Source of the DNA: JAWVFM01 sp963823245
Lineage (GTDB): Bacteria > Actinomycetota > Thermoleophilia > Solirubrobacterales > 70-9
Assembly (NCBI GenBank): GCA_963823245.1
Contig: CAWGKQ010000012.1
Location: forward strand, 1 to 64,000
Reading direction: 5' to 3'
DNA: 64,000 bases
Made by a program: the position numbers and the translations under genes. Every line of letters begins with the position of its first letter. Position 1 is the first letter of the stretch. The notes under the pieces are model-generated. The model had not been told where the DNA came from and did no database searches. It saw nothing but the letters and a program-made list of their open reading frames with translations. Positions 20,532 to 29,457 of this stretch are shown here, piece after piece.

Positions 20532-22460
20532 TCAGGGGAACGTGAACGCGCAGGGCGTTGCCTTAACGAACGTGAGGTTGTTGTTCGCCTTGTCTAGCGC
20601 GTCGTTCAGCGCCGTCTGGTGGGAGCGGAAGGGGCTACCGCTCTTCGTCAGCCCGTGCAGCGCCAGCTCGTTGTTCGCCTCGGCCATCACGTCGCTCACC
20701 GTCGCGAATCCGTTGGCGTTTGCACTGCTGGTTCCCGGCGCGTAGATCAGCGAGCTGCCGTCGACCTTGCCGTTGTAGACGTTGAGCTTCATCGCCGCGA
20801 GCTGGGCCGACAGCTTGTAGGCCATGTTGGTCGCGGTCGCTCCGGAGAGCCAGTTCTTGAACCGCGTGTAGCTGGTCGGGTCGAAGGTCGACCCATTGGC
20901 GTCCCTCAAGTTGAGGCTCACCATCTGGGCCAGGTCATCGGCGCCGAACAGCGCCTGGCCGTTCTTGTTCGACCAGGTGCCGGTCGAGAGGGCACCGCCT
21001 GCGCCGACGCAGACGTTGCCGAACTCGACCGTCTTCTCGTCGCCCGCGGCAAGCGAGACCTGCACCAAGCGGGCGGTCGTGTGGAACCAGTTGGTCTGCA
21101 CCGGATTGGACTCGGTGACCAGGTAGCCGCCGGGATCGAGAGTCAGGCTCTGAGGCGTCAGGTAGGCAGTGTCGTCGACTCGAACCTTCCAGCCAGCGAT
21201 CGGGTTCTCGGATGCGGCGTCGAACTGTCCGTTCGCATTGGCGTCGTAGAACTTCTCGATGCCGAGCGTCTGGACGTTGAACGGCTCGCTGGCCTCCGAA
21301 GTCGTCTCCCCAGCGTGGTTGGAGGCGGTCACCTTGCAGGTGTAGGAGCCGGGCTCGGAGGGCGTGAAAGTCGACTGGTCGGCGCCGGAGATGTCCGTCC
21401 CGTCCTTCTGCCACTGATAGGTGAAGTCGTGCGGCGCCCTGTACAGGAACGCCCCGAGCAGGTCGGGAGCCCAGCTTCCCTCGCTGCAGGCGAGCTCCCC
21501 GCCGGCTCCCTCGGAGATCTCGGGAGGCTCGGCGGGCGCGGGCGCGGGCGCCTTCAGCAGCGCGGTGAAGAGCGAGGCGCTCTCGCCGCTAAACAGGGTC
21601 TGGGCGTTATCGGAAGGGTCGGGGGAAGTGTCCCCGCTCAGGGGCCCGACCCGGATCACGCCGGGGCCGAAAGTGGCCCAGTAGATCTTGTTTGCCCCAG
21701 GGTCGATCGACAGCCCGCCCGGACCGGCCTCGTCGGCGAACAGGGTCGAGGCGCCGGTGCCGTCCAGGTTGCCGACCCGGACCTGACCGGGACCGCTGCA
21801 GCAGTTACCGAGGTCGGTCCAGTAGATCTTGCCGGCCGCGGGGTCGATCGCGACCCCGATCGGGTTGCGCTCGACGGTAGGGACGGTTGCGCCGTTGCCG
21901 AACAGGGTCTGGGCGGGGCCCAAGCCGTCCAGGGGGCCGACCCGAACCTGGTCGGAGAACTGGTTGGTCCAGTAGATCTTGCCGGCCGCGGGGTCGATCG
22001 CCACGCCGCTAGGGGCGCTTCCGCCATCCTCCGTGAACAGGGTCTGGGCGGGGTCCGTGCCGTTGAGGTTGCCTGCCCGGATCGCGTTGTCGCCGAAGCT
22101 GGCCCAGTAGATCTTGCCGGCGGTGGGGTCGATCGCGACCCCACACGGGTTGTTCTGGCCGGTATACACCGGCTCCGCGTTCTGGCCGCCATCCAGGTCG
22201 GCGCGCATGATCTCGCCGGAGCTCCAGTTGGCCCAGTAGATCTTGCCGGCCGCGGGGTCGATCGCGACCCCGCACGGGGTACCCCCCGCGAGGGTCTGGG
22301 CGGGGAGCGAGCCGTCCAGGGGCCCGACCCGAACCGCGCCGGACTCGTTGCCCCAGTAGATGCTGTCCGCGGCGCTCGCGGTGGCGGGCAGCAGGAAAGC
22401 GACGGCGGCGACGGCGGCCACGCCGACCGCCAGACAATGGATCTTCCTACCTATCTTCAA
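20532..22460 (-). CDS. Secreted multidomain protein: beta-propeller, Ig-like and prealbumin-like domains
   Basis: A roughly 640-residue exported protein. The signal peptide (KIHCLAVGVAAVAAVAFLL, cut after ATASA) is best placed by a TTG start at 22460 with GGAAGG upstream; an ATG at 22664 would add 68 unlikely residues. Residues 35-310 hold six or seven repeats with the pattern GVAIDPAAGKIYW, a six-bladed LDL-receptor-YWTD/SMP30-like propeller. Next come an Ig-like domain (FTYQWQKDGTDISG and GSYTCKVTASN), an SdrD-B/prealbumin-like domain (GIEKFYDANANGQFD) and a conserved C-terminal segment ending CAFTFP. It probably acts at the cell surface or outside. The repeats are nearly identical at the DNA level, so repeat number may vary. 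Neighbours give no functional clue. Confidence 0.82.
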   Translation of the reverse strand: MKIGRKIHCLAVGVAAVAAVAFLLPATASAADSIYWGNESGAVRVGPLDGSLPAQTLAGGTPCGVAIDPAAGKIYWANWSSGEIMRADLDGGQNAEPVYTGQNNPCGVAIDPTAGKIYWASFGDNAIRAGNLNGTDPAQTLFTEDGGSAPSGVAIDPAAGKIYWTNQFSDQVRVGPLDGLGPAQTLFGNGATVPTVERNPIGVAIDPAAGKIYWTDLGNCCSGPGQVRVGNLDGTGASTLFADEAGPGGLSIDPGANKIYWATFGPGVIRVGPLSGDTSPDPSDNAQTLFSGESASLFTALLKAPAPAPAEPPEISEGAGGELACSEGSWAPDLLGAFLYRAPHDFTYQWQKDGTDISGADQSTFTPSEPGSYTCKVTASNHAGETTSEASEPFNVQTLGIEKFYDANANGQFDAASENPIAGWKVRVDDTAYLTPQSLTLDPGGYLVTESNPVQTNWFHTTARLVQVSLAAGDEKTVEFGNVCVGAGGALSTGTWSNKNGQALFGADDLAQMVSLNLRDANGSTFDPTSYTRFKNWLSGATATNMAYKLSAQLAAMKLNVYNGKVDGSSLIYAPGTSSANANGFATVSDVMAEANNELALHGLTKSGSPFRSHQTALNDALDKANNNLTFVKATPCAFTFP

Positions 22461-22982
22461 AAGGGAACGCCTTCCGTGTTTCGCGAGGGGGGTCTTCCCC
22501 TGCTTTCCCTGCGTCGTCCGGGGTAACTTTCGCGGTCTACCTCTGCATCCGATTGATACCGGCTGGGCGACCGCGCGTGCAACATAGCAGAAAGAACGTC
22601 CCGTGCTTATAATAGATTTAATGCGGTCTGTTGCATGCGTTCTGAACAAGGACGTATTACGCATAGAGGAAGACGGTCCGACCGGAGGACTTGACGGCTG
22701 GGCTGCCGAGCAGGAAAGGAGGATCGGTTCGGGTGAGGGTTGCGGAGATGATTGAGCGCGCCGAGCGACTCGAGGCCTACACGCGGCGATACTGGGCGCA
22801 GGGCTTTGTGGAGGGGGCGGGGGCGCCGAGGACGCCGAGGCGGGTCACGGGCCAGCGGGCAGAGCTGGGACGAGCTGCCCCGGCCCGGCGAGGCAGTTCT
22901 ATATCGCGCGGGTGGCAGCGCGATGACGCCTGTCGGCGGCGCTCCGTCGACTCGACCGCCCGTCTCGGCTAGAACTCCGGGC
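22461..22982. other. Intergenic region between divergent genes
   Basis: Comparatively AT-rich around 22600-22640 (TTATAATAGATTTAATG), which is unusual here and probably contains the promoter of the minus-strand propeller gene. No gene is supported. Confidence 0.4.
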
Positions 22983-23312
22983 ATGGAGGCCGAGCAGGTT
23001 CCGCGTCCGTTTCTGCCCTGGATCGGTCGCGCCTGCCGCCATGCGCGCGAGGAAAAGGGGGTCCATCAGGTCCAGATCGCGGCCGCGCTCAGGGTCAACC
23101 AGGCGACGGTCTCGCGGTTTGAGGACGGCACCGCCTGGCCCCGGCGCCCCGAGCAGGTGCTGATGGCCTACGCGAGTGAGCTGGGGATGGACGTGCGGGT
23201 GCTCTGGCTGCACGGCTTCGTGCTCTGGATCGAAAACGAGCCGGTCCTCGACGAGGCCAGTCAGGCCGACATCCGGGCGGCGATGAGACGCCTGGCGGCG
23301 GCGGAGGAATAA
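22983..23312 (+). CDS. XRE-family helix-turn-helix regulator
   Basis: A 109-residue protein. The Cro/CI-type HTH lies at residues 12-60: AREEKGVHQVQIAAALRVNQ then ATVSRFEDGTAWPRRPEQVL. The C-terminus (LGMDVRVLWLHGFVLWIENE then ASQADIRAAMRRLAA) is probably helical and may mediate dimerisation. ATG 22983 gives a short natural N-terminus, but an in-frame ATG at 22923 is possible and neither has a strong Shine-Dalgarno. It precedes a small secreted protein by 25 bases, so the two may be cotranscribed. Confidence 0.78.
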   Translation: MEAEQVPRPFLPWIGRACRHAREEKGVHQVQIAAALRVNQATVSRFEDGTAWPRRPEQVLMAYASELGMDVRVLWLHGFVLWIENEPVLDEASQADIRAAMRRLAAAEE

Positions 23313-23337
23313 GGGCGGGGAGGGGAAGGTAGGCAAC

Positions 23338-23703
23338 ATGCGGAGACTGAGCGTCTTTGTCCTGGTCGGGCTCGTGGCGAGCTCGATCGTGTTTGCTTCC
23401 GTCGGCGTACGTCCTGACACGGCACGCGCATCGGGCGGCCACCGCTGCGGAAATGAGGTCTTCGGCAGGCCCGGATTCGGTGCGAAGGCGTCGGGCATCC
23501 GGGCGCTTCACACGACGTGCGCACTGGCCCGGCAGGTCCCGCGTCATTCACTGCGCCACAACGGCTCCGCAAAGCTCTACTACTCGTGGCATCGGTTCCG
23601 CTGCCATGGCGTCTCGCGCACACCTCCGCACGGGCTCGGCTACCTGCGCTATTACTGCCACCGGAGTTCCCAGCGGGTCAGGTTCAAGCTGGTCATCCCG
23701 TAA
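23338..23703 (+). CDS. Small secreted cysteine-containing protein
   Basis: A 121-residue protein with an N-terminal signal peptide (MRRLSVFVLVGLVASSIVFA, cleavage probable after ARA near residue 30). The mature part is basic and aromatic with four cysteines (RCGNEVF, TTCALAR, RFRCHGV and YYCHR), likely two disulfides. GGGGAAGG precedes the start at 23338. A similar architecture (GNEVFG... C... ARxV... W... C) is frequent in small exported proteins of this actinobacterial group. No function is known. Confidence 0.72.
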   Translation: MRRLSVFVLVGLVASSIVFASVGVRPDTARASGGHRCGNEVFGRPGFGAKASGIRALHTTCALARQVPRHSLRHNGSAKLYYSWHRFRCHGVSRTPPHGLGYLRYYCHRSSQRVRFKLVIP

Positions 23704-24020
23704 TGACTGGTGGCGCCAGAACCTGGCATTCCGAAGCGAGCTGGATCGAGTGAGCAGCTCATCCAGCGCCCTTTCGCTGGGCAACGGCAGCCCGGGCGAT
23801 ACGCCGCTGGGCGTGCAGGCGAGTCATCGAGCGAAGACCGCATTTGTCCCCGGGATGTCAGAGCGGGACCTATGAAGTGGATGAAGCTCGCACGGCCAGC
23901 GGGACGCCCCTCTCCCCCTGGCACCGGCGCCACGATCTGATTCGGTTTCTGAAGGCGAATACAGATCTACGTGGCGCTTGCAGAGTTCGAGCGCCGCACC
24001 ACGCTTCGGCTCACCGCTGG
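23704..24020. other. Intergenic region, no gene recognised
   Basis: Frames here are short and have no family resemblance. It lies between convergent genes. Confidence 0.4.
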
Positions 24021-24554
24021 TTACCGGATGCTGAACCGCAGACTCGCCGGATTTGGGTCAGGGCCGCCTCCCGCGAACAAGGCTCGGACTTCGAACGTGT
24101 AATGCCCGCGCTTCAGGTCCTTGTAGGCCTGCGGCGAGCCACATGAACTGAAGTGCGGACGAGTCGGCGCCCCCCTGACCAGAGAACACTCGAAGCCACG
24201 CACGGGCCCGATGGCGTCGAAGCGGAACTTCGCTCGTCGATCGGCGCTCTTGATCGAGGCATTCGTGATCCCAGTTGTCGGAAGGAAGGTTGTGATCTGG
24301 GTGCCGCTGTTCGCGAATTCTGGATCAAGGGCGCCATTCGGTAGGTACTGGGCAAGCGCCACGTTGCGGGAGAGCTCTTCTGGGGACGTATAGCCCGCCG
24401 CGACTATCCGCCCGTCAGGCGTGAGCGCTTCCGCCCGGGCAACGTCCGGCCCCTGAGGATCGACGTCTGTCGTGACCGCGCCGTCGTTTCCGAAGGCCGG
24501 ATCGAGGCTGCCGTCGGGTAGGTAGCGAGCAACTGCGAAGGTGGTAGGAAGCAA
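24021..24554 (-). pseudogene. 3' part of a delta-60-repeat exported protein
   Basis: An open frame of 177 codons whose first half contains two delta-60/beta-propeller repeats (YLPDGSLDPAFGNDG and YLPNGALDPEFANSG), normally found in tandem arrays of six or more. The second half is an Ig-like C-terminal domain (KFRFDAIGPVRGFECSL, GHYTFEVRALFAGG). There is no signal peptide or ribosome binding site. It is probably the surviving C-terminal piece of a larger surface protein. Confidence 0.6.
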
Positions 24555-24612
24555 CGGGTCCTCGTAGCGTCGGGCCCCAGGGTTTCGCTACACCGTGGGC
24601 CCGCCGACGCGA

Positions 24613-25116
24613 TCAGTCCTCGCAGACGTCCCCGACCCTGGTGCGCTCGAGCCAGACGATGTCGCGCGGGTCGACGAGCAGGGAGTGCTCGTGATCGCCG
24701 GCGTTGCAGATCACCCGGCCATCGTCCAGCAGACGCCTGTCGACGACTTCGGGCATCCCGAGCAGCGGGCTGAACGGCGGCAGCGCGCCGAGCTCGAGCT
24801 CGGGAAAGTTTTCGGCCATCTCCCGCTCGGTCGCGAGTCGCAGCAACCGCGAGTCACCGACAACCCGACGGAGCTTGTGGAGGTCCAGTCGCTCCGAGGC
24901 GGGGATCACGGCGAGCTGGTAGCCGGTCGCGGTCCGCACAAGCACGCTCTTCGCGGCGTGATGAGGAGCGACGCCTGATGCGCGCGCCTCCCCGGCGGCT
25001 GAAAAGCGCCGGTCATGCCCGAACAGCTTGTAGGCGATGTGATGCTCGTCCAAGTAGCGCGTCGTCGATTCGACGGGCGAGGTGGCAGCCTTGGAGGAAT
25101 AGTTCGGCGAGTGCAT
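24613..25116 (-). CDS. YbaK/ProX-type aminoacyl-tRNA deacylase
   Basis: A 167-residue protein of the YbaK/EbsC family, which hydrolyses mischarged aminoacyl-tRNA (for example Cys-tRNA-Pro) or free aminoacyl intermediates. The family pattern is visible: TTRYLDEHHIAYKLFGH at the N-terminus, the conserved lysine in HHAAKSVLVRTATGYQLAVI, LHKLRRVVGDSRLLRLA and the glycine-rich ALPPFSPLLGMPEVVDRRL. It is complete, soluble and alone on its strand. Quality control of translation is the expected role; which tRNA it edits cannot be told. Confidence 0.88.
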   Translation of the reverse strand: MHSPNYSSKAATSPVESTTRYLDEHHIAYKLFGHDRRFSAAGEARASGVAPHHAAKSVLVRTATGYQLAVIPASERLDLHKLRRVVGDSRLLRLATEREMAENFPELELGALPPFSPLLGMPEVVDRRLLDDGRVICNAGDHEHSLLVDPRDIVWLERTRVGDVCED

Positions 25117-25444
25117 CGGTGCGTCTCCTATCTCTCTAGCTCTGCTTCTCTAGCTCTGCCGCAAGCGTAATTCGCGACCGGGCCGCCGGCATCGAGGTAA
25201 ACCACCAGTCACCGGTACCAACGAACTACGGAACTTGAGGCATCCAACGAATTCGCGCCTGTGTGCTGACACGACCCTGGATCCGTAGCCGGAGCCGAGG
25301 CTCGGGTGGAAAGCCGAACCCCGACGCTCGGATCGATACCGATGATTGGCGGACTGGAAGCTGCCGAGAGGAGCTTGAGGCGCTACCAGCCGCGGGTAGT
25401 CGAGCAGCTTTCCACCTGAGCGCGGAGCGGAAAGTCCAGCAGGG
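25117..25444. other. Intergenic region, no gene recognised
   Basis: Contains a short imperfect duplication (TCTCTAGCTCTGCTTCTCTAG, trimmed here, near 25130-25155). A short plus-strand frame ending in LSAERKVQQG (about 25390-25447) may be a remnant but cannot be identified. Confidence 0.35.
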
Positions 25445-25468
25445 CTGAAGGGTGACAGTCACCTTCAG
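25445..25468. terminator. Hairpin after the lipase-like gene
   Basis: CTGAAGGGTGAC-AGTCACCTTCAG is a nearly perfect inverted repeat with one bulged G, just downstream of the minus-strand lipase-like gene. There is no T-run, so terminator function is inferred. Confidence 0.5.
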
Positions 25469-25484
25469 TGGCCCGGCGGCCGCG

Positions 25485-26774
25485 CTAGGTCGGCGTCGCG
25501 CCGCCGGGCGGCTCGAGCCACCCGCGCAGGCGCTCGTAGACCTCGGGGTGGTTCAGCAGCGCGAGGTGGTGGGCGGGACTGACGTGGTGGCCGTGCTCCG
25601 CCTTGAATGGGATCCGCCGGGTGCGTCCCCGCCCGGTGGCGCTGGGTGTCAGCACGAGGATGTCGCCAAGCAGGCGGCCCAGAGGATGGCGCGGACTGCG
25701 GGTGAGGGTGGCCGAGACAAAGCAGTGCGTCGCTCCCTCCAGAAGGGGCACCTCCTTGCACGCCGCCGCGCGCAGGGCATCGGGATCGCGGCCGCGCCAG
25801 TCCTCGTCGACCAGCGAGCCGTGGCGCAGGTCGCGAATGCCGGCAGAGCGCCGGCGCAGGAAGGCGCCGAACATCCGCGTCTCCGGCAGGGCGTGAAGCG
25901 CCGCGGCCGCCACGTGAGCTCCTTGCTCGAGGGGCGCACCCAGGTGTGGTGTGCCCAGCGAGATCATGTGACGGACGTGTTCGGTCCAGCCTTGGCCGCT
26001 CTCTGACCCCTGGTGGGCGGCGCTACGTGCTATCAGACCGCCCATCGAGTGGCCCACGAGCGCAACCTCCTGCACCTCCACCGGCCACCCCCCCACCAGT
26101 TCCTCAAGCAGCGCCGCGACGGACCGACCGTTTTCCGAGACGTGCAGGCCGGTGTTGTAGCGCAGATATACGGGGGTGTAGCCAAGATCCGAGGCCAGAC
26201 GAGCGCCGTAGGTGTCGCCCGGGTCGGCAGCACCCCAATCCCAGTAGAACTCGGTCCCCATCAGGCCGTGCAGGAACACGACTAGTCGCCCCGTCGCGTC
26301 GGGAAACGCCGTACGCAGCGAGCCCGCATGAAATGCCACGGCCTCACCGTCGACACGCACCGAGGCGGGCTGGTGAAGGTCGCTTCTCGAGCGCTCAAGC
26401 CGGTCGCCGATCAGGCCGTTGAGGGCGGCGATCATGGCGCTCCCGGGGCGCGTGGTCGAGAGCAGGACCTCCCGCCCGATCCCCCGCCTCTCCATGGTTG
26501 CCTCGGCGACCCGTCCCAGTCGCCCCACGCCGGACCCGATCGCCTCGTAGGCGCCGCGCGAAAGCGCGTCGTGGATCACCTGGACGGGGCGGCCCGCCGG
26601 CCCCACGCCCCGGAAGGCGCGCTCGGCGATGCCCAAGTGCATGTCGCGAATGCCGCCAGGAAAGCCCCGGAACTCCTCGAAGGCCAGCGCCGTCAGGGCC
26701 CGCACCTCGTTCGGTCCGCGCCCCGCCGTCTCGCGGTCGCCCACACCGGTGCTGGTCAAGTCCGTGCCGGTCAT
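25485..26774 (-). CDS. Lipase/esterase of the alpha/beta hydrolase fold (PGAP1-like)
   Basis: A 429-residue protein. The oxyanion motif is VVFLHGLMGTEFYWDWG, the nucleophile elbow VALVGHSMGGLIARSA, and MISLGTPHLGAPLEQG follows as in PGAP1/triacylglycerol lipase-type enzymes. A late histidine (HHVSPAHHLALLNHPEVYE) can complete the triad. About 120 residues precede the hydrolase domain and contain no signal peptide; this region (RALTALAFEEFRGFPGGIRD) may be a helical lid or oligomerisation part. Start 26774 was chosen for GGAGGCGG nine bases upstream. It probably acts on lipids or polyesters at or near the membrane; the substrate is unknown. Confidence 0.85.
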   Translation of the reverse strand: MTGTDLTSTGVGDRETAGRGPNEVRALTALAFEEFRGFPGGIRDMHLGIAERAFRGVGPAGRPVQVIHDALSRGAYEAIGSGVGRLGRVAEATMERRGIGREVLLSTTRPGSAMIAALNGLIGDRLERSRSDLHQPASVRVDGEAVAFHAGSLRTAFPDATGRLVVFLHGLMGTEFYWDWGAADPGDTYGARLASDLGYTPVYLRYNTGLHVSENGRSVAALLEELVGGWPVEVQEVALVGHSMGGLIARSAAHQGSESGQGWTEHVRHMISLGTPHLGAPLEQGAHVAAAALHALPETRMFGAFLRRRSAGIRDLRHGSLVDEDWRGRDPDALRAAACKEVPLLEGATHCFVSATLTRSPRHPLGRLLGDILVLTPSATGRGRTRRIPFKAEHGHHVSPAHHLALLNHPEVYERLRGWLEPPGGATPT

Positions 26775-27019
26775 GCGGGTACCGCCTCCGTAGTCGATGT
26801 CGGCCTCCAGACCGCGTACCAACCGGTCGACGGACACCAACCTTATCCGCGGCGTCGGCGGTCGTGTAGTAAAACCGCGTGGGCAGGATTCAGCTCGCCA
26901 GTAACTGCTCGATGCCGCGCAGCCGACGCGACGACTACGCATCGATGCTGACGACACCGACTGGCGCCGGAACGAGGGACTGATTTCGTATCCCGATTCG
27001 TGGAGGGGTGGGTCGAGCT

Positions 27020-27235
27020 TCAGCTTCGCCTAGCGCGGACGATCCTGAAGTCGAAGCGCACCGGCTTCGACTCGTTACCCGCCGAATCGGTGGCGGTGAG
27101 GGTCACGCGGTAGCCCGCCGGATGCAACGGTTCGCCGCCGATGCGCCCGCTCCAAGGCCTGACGTTGGCACCGGTTCTGAGGGAGATCGGGCGCGGCAAA
27201 GGCAGCGGCGTAGCGGTAGATCGCCCCCTTGCCAC
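27020..27235 (-). pseudogene. C-terminal remnant of an exported Ig-like-domain protein
   Basis: The last 45 codons read AGYRVTLTATDSAGNESKPV then RFDFRIVRARRS and a stop. This is the final beta-sandwich of bacterial surface proteins with a GxYxxxxTAxDxxGN signature. Upstream the frame loses similarity and has no start, so only the 3' end remains. Confidence 0.5.
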
Positions 27236-27326
27236 CCTCTACACGGTGATCGACGGAAAGATCGTGCGAATCACGACCTTCCGGACCGAGCAAGAGGCCC
27301 TCGAAGCCGCCGGGCTGCGGGAGTAG
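27180..27326 (+). pseudogene. C-terminal remnant of a SnoaL-like protein
   Basis: The frame ending at 27326 reads LATLYTVIDGKIVRITTFRT then EQEALEAAGLRE, the last two strands and tail of the SnoaL/NTF2-like family seen intact at 29458-29862 (GKLARGREYATREEALEAAG). The N-terminal two-thirds are missing. Confidence 0.55.
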
Positions 27327-27662
27327 GCATCATTTGCCACGGTCGATTCGCGCGAAAAGCAGGAGCGCGATCAGCGGTCTGCAGACGCTCGCAACGGACG
27401 AGACCCAGGAGCCCCGCATGAGCCGGCCGCACGCCCGCAAAGCTCGAGGAGCGAGCGTAGGTCACCTCACCGGGCGGCATTCGTCGAGACCTGAGCGAGG
27501 AGGGCCCGGGCTTGGTCAACCGTCCGGCGTTACCAGTCCCCGCCGATGCCCTGATGCTGCCGCCGCTGACGGTGCCGCTCGCGGCTTACGGCTGGTCGCG
27601 GGCCGGAGCTACTCCCGCAGCCCGGCGGCTTCAAGGGCTCCGGCCTTGCTCAGAAGCATCCC

Positions 27663-28064
27663 CTACTCGCCCCACCCATCGAATGCGTTGACGTGCCCCT
27701 CGATGTCGAACCAGTATTCGCGAAAGTTGGCACATCGCCCGTCCGAAGCGAGCTGAGCGACCAAAGACCCCGCGATCGTCGCGGCCTCACCGTCATTCGT
27801 AGCCGTGACCCAGAACTCGGCGGCGACGTGATCACCTTCGATCACGGGGTTCCCCATGCGAACACTCACCTCACCCTGCTCGGCCGCCTCCTTGCGGATG
27901 TAGCTCGCCAGTGCCTCTCTTCCCACGACCGTTTCCTGCGTCGGGTGGGCGACGTAGACCACCTCGTCGCTGAACAGATCGACGAACCCCGAAAAATCCC
28001 AGCTATCCCAGGTGCGTCCGTAGTTGTCAACGAACGCCACCGCGCTCTCTCGACTGATGCTCAT
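27663..28064 (-). CDS. SnoaL-like/NTF2-fold protein
   Basis: A 133-residue cone-shaped alpha+beta barrel protein. Residues SAVAFVDNYGRTWDSWDFSG, FVDLFSDEVVYVAHPTQ and REALASYIRKEAAEQGEVSV follow the polyketide-cyclase/ketosteroid-isomerase-like pattern, and FREYWFDIEGH near the C-terminus supplies the last strand. It differs from its neighbours by lacking the MSQEN start and the EALEAAGL tail, so it belongs to another subgroup. AGGGAGGC lies just before the start. The substrate is unknown. Confidence 0.8.
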   Translation of the reverse strand: MSISRESAVAFVDNYGRTWDSWDFSGFVDLFSDEVVYVAHPTQETVVGREALASYIRKEAAEQGEVSVRMGNPVIEGDHVAAEFWVTATNDGEAATIAGSLVAQLASDGRCANFREYWFDIEGHVNAFDGWGE

Positions 28065-28126
28065 CACGCCTCCCTTGGGAACCCGAGCGCGACACCCGGC
28101 CTCGGGGCTGCACTCTCTTGCGACAT
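28064..28126 (-). pseudogene. 5' remnant of an MSQEN-type SnoaL gene
   Basis: Twenty codons start MSQESAAPRPGV and stop at the beginning of the SnoaL-like gene at 28064. The bases before the ATG (GATACTGCGCGGGCG) are identical to the leader of the intact gene at 29458, so this is a promoter-plus-start remnant of that family on the opposite strand. Translation could feed into the next gene, but no product is expected. Confidence 0.45.
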
Positions 28127-28339
28127 CGCCCGCGCAGTATCGCCGCTGGACTCAGCTTGTTGGAGCGTGCTCGGCGGGCGTCTCGTCGACGCGTTCAGTG
28201 GCGACCGAGACCACGCCTGCCGTAGCGCCGGCTCAAGCTCTGCGAGCAGCCCGGTCACCGCGGCGGTGATCTCAGTCCTCCACTTCGGTCTTCGTAGCCG
28301 ATACGGAACCAAATCACCTGCAAATCAAAGGGTGCGGGA

Positions 28340-28393
28340 CAGTTGCGCGACAGTCCGCACCCGAATTAGGCGGTTCTCAGCTGTCTCAGGCGG
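28340..28393. repeat. 54-bp diverged direct repeat, copy 2
   Basis: Matches 15711-15764 at 46 of 54 positions; begins CAGTTGCGCGACAGTC and ends GTCTCAGGCGG. Confidence 0.5.
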
Positions 28394-28467
28394 AATGTGG
28401 GGCCCGCTCGTCAGAAGTCTTACCTGAGCACGGCCGTGCGCTGAGGTAGCGAGATACCGCGCGGGCG

Positions 28468-28650
28468 ATGTCGCAGGAGAACCTGGAGATCGTCAAGGCC
28501 GCGACGGCGGTGTTCAACGCGCATGACCTGGAGCCATGGACGGGCTTCTTCCACCCGGAGATCGAGTTTGTCGATCACATGGCTGCCGTGGCCGAGGAGT
28601 CGGGAGCGGGGATCGTGGGAAATGCGCCGCCTCGTAGACGGATGGTTTGA
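28468..28650 (+). pseudogene. Truncated SnoaL-like gene
   Basis: The first 35 codons (MSQENLEIVKAATAVFNAHD then LEPWTGFFHPEIEFVDH) match SnoaL-like proteins closely, then the frame drifts and stops at codon 60, about half the family length. Further pieces in other frames (up to about 28700) show that the decay includes frameshifts. The leader GAGATACCGCGCGGGCG precedes the ATG. Confidence 0.65.
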
Positions 28651-28897
28651 AACGGACCGCGCCCATGGCGACAGGACCTTCACTCCCGACGCCCCCTAAG
28701 GCTTTCCCGAGACGCCCTTCCCGCCCGGCTGGAAAGACGGCGACAGCCTCGAGTGCAACTGGCAGGTAGGCGAGTGAAGTGTGAGAGACAGTCGGCGAGT
28801 CGATCGCCTTCGAGGCCGAGGCGTTCAAGCCAAGAAGGACACCGCGCGTCCGGCGACCAGCGGGCCAACAACGAGCTGTTGCGGGATACTGTGGCTC

Positions 28898-29323
28898 ATG
28901 ATCTCGACCGTCGCGGTCGGCACTGACGGATCGGCCACGGCCGCCGAAGCGGTTACGCAGGCCGCCGACCTTGCCCGCCGCCTCGACGCGAAGCTCGTGC
29001 TGCTGAGCGCCTTCCGCGATTCGAGGTCCGCACCCAGTGGCGCTGGCGACGACATCGAGCTGCAGTGGGCGTCGAACTCGTCGGCTCGGGTCAGGACGGT
29101 CCTTGAACGAACCGCGGCGGAGCTGGGCAAAAGCGGGCTCGACTGCCAAACGCGTGTCGACGAAGGCGATCCTGCCGAGGTGCTGACGCGGCTGGCCGAA
29201 GAATGCGGGGCGGACCTGCTGGTGATCGGGAACAAGGGGATGAACCGCCGTGTGCTCGGCAGCGTCCCAAAGGCCGTGACGCAGAAGGCCGGCTGCTCGG
29301 TGTTGGTGGTCAAGACCACCTGA
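28898..29323 (+). CDS. Universal stress protein (UspA family)
   Basis: A 141-residue single-domain Usp. It begins MISTVAVGTDGSATAAEAV, with the conserved acidic residue at the end of strand 1. The ATP-binding signature near the C-terminus is VIGNKGMNRRVLGSVPKAVT, which fits the G-2x-G-9x-G-S/T motif, followed by the last strand CSVLVVK. It is therefore probably an ATP-binding rather than UspA-type non-binding member. It is cytoplasmic and induced by stress in relatives. It lies between SnoaL-like genes but has its own start at 28898. Confidence 0.93.
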   Translation: MISTVAVGTDGSATAAEAVTQAADLARRLDAKLVLLSAFRDSRSAPSGAGDDIELQWASNSSARVRTVLERTAAELGKSGLDCQTRVDEGDPAEVLTRLAEECGADLLVIGNKGMNRRVLGSVPKAVTQKAGCSVLVVKTT

Positions 29324-29439
29324 AGGGCCCCGTTCGGAAGGACCACTGGGCGAAAGTCGCTCGCTCCTGCCGCGACTCTGCGGGGCCAGTGGCCGTGGGA
29401 GAGTGCCACGGGCACAGGACTCGGTCTTCGTCGCGCGAG

Positions 29440-29457
29440 CGAGATACTGCGCGGGCG
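29440..29457 (+). promoter_or_regulatory. Conserved leader of MSQEN-type SnoaL genes (possible leaderless promoter)
   Basis: GCGAGATACTGCGCGGGCG directly before the ATG at 29458 is repeated before 28468 (one base different) and before 28126 on the other strand. GATACT lies about ten bases from the ATG, the usual distance of a -10 box from the start of a leaderless transcript, and no Shine-Dalgarno is present. Confidence 0.4.

Noticed and set aside
22691..22972. 93-codon plus-strand frame before the XRE gene
   Set aside because: No ribosome binding site or conserved pattern; rich in Arg and Ala as expected by chance.
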